The notes under the pieces were generated by a model. That model worked only from the letters and a program-made list of their open reading frames with translations. It made no database searches and was not told where the DNA came from. Below, in pieces: positions 38,657-39,246 of a DNA stretch of 39,246 nucleotides. The translations under genes were made by a program, and so were the position numbers. Source of the stretch: a bacterium (lineage in GTDB: Bacteria; Patescibacteriota; Minisyncoccia; Phycocordibacterales; UBA5272); the NCBI GenBank assembly GCA_023267535.1, contig JAHFNC010000007.1:1-39246 (forward strand). Reading direction: 5' to 3'. Every line of letters starts with the position of its first letter. Positions within the stretch are counted from its first letter, which is position 1.

Positions 38657-38757
38657 AAGTCAAAAGTCAAAGGGCAAAAGTCAAAACTGTAGCACGAAGT
38701 GACCCCACCTCAGGTGGGGTCACTTATTTTTGACTTTTTACTTTTGCGTTTTGACTT
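38657..38757. repeat. Palindromic repeat related to the rseP-flanking copies
   Basis: Outer arms of GTCAAAA-like heptads and a central hairpin AAGTGACCCCACCT / AGGTGGGGTCACTT. The arms resemble those at 8846 and 10075, while the core is different. It lies after the stop of the edge gene and probably ends its transcript. Confidence 0.75.
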
Positions 38758-38758
38758 C

Positions 38759-39246
38759 CTACGGAGTAGATGTTGCGTCAGTAGTTGGTGGAACATCAGG
38801 AACTACTGGCGGTGTTGAGGATGAATCTGGAATTACAGGTGGAGTTGATGTTGCGTCTGGTATCACCGGAGGAGTGGAAGTTCCATTATCTTGTGGAGTT
38901 GATGTTCCGGTATCTGGAGTGCTTGAACCATTATTTTGTGAACTACTTCCGCCATCTATGATACTTGGAGTTGAAGTTGCTCCAGCATATTTATTCAAAA
39001 TACTCTTTAGTTGATCTCTATCGATACAAGTATTCTTTAGACAGAGGAACTTAGCATATAGTCTTCCATTCTCATCTATAGACCACTTCCCATTTGCAGA
39101 CGAGATAGCTTTAATGTTATTTAAGGCCACCCCATTCCCATTCAAATCAAGGATTCCAGAGGTAAGCATGGTAGTAGTAGCTAGTCCTTGATTATCAAGC
39201 TTTCTGTAGCTAGTTTGTAATAACATATAGATAGTGTTTCTATCAT
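38759..39246 (-). CDS. C-terminal part of a surface protein (cut by window edge)
   Basis: The frame is open to position 39246 (upstream residues read DRNTIY before the first ATG at 39226), so the start lies outside the window. The visible part has MLLQTSYRKLDNQGLATTTM, then FLCLKNTCIDRDQLKSILNK, a pattern I associate with the C-terminal end of large repetitive surface proteins. It ends in a low-complexity tail with repeats of STPPVIPD. The Thr-Pro-rich tail suggests a wall-spanning or exposed end. Function unknown. Confidence 0.75.
   Translation of the reverse strand, partial: DRNTIYMLLQTSYRKLDNQGLATTTMLTSGILDLNGNGVALNNIKAISSANGKWSIDENGRLYAKFLCLKNTCIDRDQLKSILNKYAGATSTPSIIDGGSSSQNNGSSTPDTGTSTPQDNGTSTPPVIPDATSTPPVIPDSSSTPPVVPDVPPTTDATSTP

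Noticed and set aside
1-39246. CRISPR array or cas genes
   Set aside because: No regularly spaced direct repeats and no Cas-like proteins were seen; the repeats present are palindromic and dispersed.
1-39246. UGA recoded as glycine
   Set aside because: TGA ends genes at natural C-termini (2113-2115, 13854-13856), and core proteins contain no in-frame TGA.

Overview
The window reads as a fragment of a small, AT-rich, tightly packed bacterial genome, most likely a member of the Candidate Phyla Radiation (Patescibacteria, probably a Parcubacteria-like lineage). This is an inference from gene content and style: reduced or degenerate versions of core enzymes (PriA without helicase motifs, ProRS without an editing insertion), two MreB paralogues, a NusB-Nudix fusion, a tRNA interrupted by a group I intron, and long palindromic intergenic repeats. 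TGA acts as an ordinary stop codon here (for example at 2113-2115 and 13854-13856), so the UGA-glycine code of Gracilibacteria/SR1 does not apply.

Layout. 1-345: a promoter reading off the left edge with three 10-bp-spaced MraZ-type boxes (probably the start of a dcw cluster), then a terminator and a 147-bp inverted-repeat element that overlaps the lysS stop. 346-6805: lysS, greA, then the cell-shape operon mreB-mreC-(48-aa membrane ORF)-mrdA on the minus strand. 6843-7551: two orphan genes. 7554-11396: proS, rseP, frr and holB-like, with two copies of a palindromic repeat flanking rseP. 11540-13856: an unrecognised 371-aa gene and a divergent HhH-GPD DNA glycosylase. 13925-16009: thyA, a candidate structured RNA, and a second mreB. 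16117-19894: priA-like, def, fmt. 19973-21502: an orphan gene, a membrane-anchored cyclophilin and hpf. 21676-25274: DedA protein, two glycosyltransferases and two PAP2-type proteins, several overlapping tail to tail. 25369-29300: HI0933-type flavoprotein, histidine kinase and PAS/HD-GYP protein. 29619-32591: a secreted cytochrome b5-like/Big2 protein, DoxX-like, cupredoxin and a membrane protein. 32651-33467: tRNA fragments and tRNA-Asn carrying a group I intron with an HNH ORF. 33615-36416: DUF378, a DEDD exonuclease, ABC-F, RRM protein. 36600-38609: a second candidate RNA, then rpmF-nusB/Nudix-rnc. 38759-39246: the C-terminus of a surface protein.

Two styles of gene expression are visible. 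Most housekeeping genes (mreB, holB, priA, fmt, rpmF, rseP, frr, def, proS, second mreB and others) have a -10 box ending only 6-9 nt before the start codon, so their mRNAs should be leaderless or nearly so. By contrast the orphan genes, thyA and the two signalling genes have Shine-Dalgarno sequences, leaders and mostly their own -35/-10 promoters and terminators, and so look like self-contained cassettes dropped between core operons.

The strongest unusual signals are the tRNA-Asn group I intron whose predicted guide sequence lies inside the 3' end of its HNH gene, the PriA homologue that has lost its helicase motifs but kept all eight zinc cysteines, the leaderless/cassette dichotomy, the shared promoter and leader of the kinase and HD-GYP genes, and the two unassigned structured RNAs.
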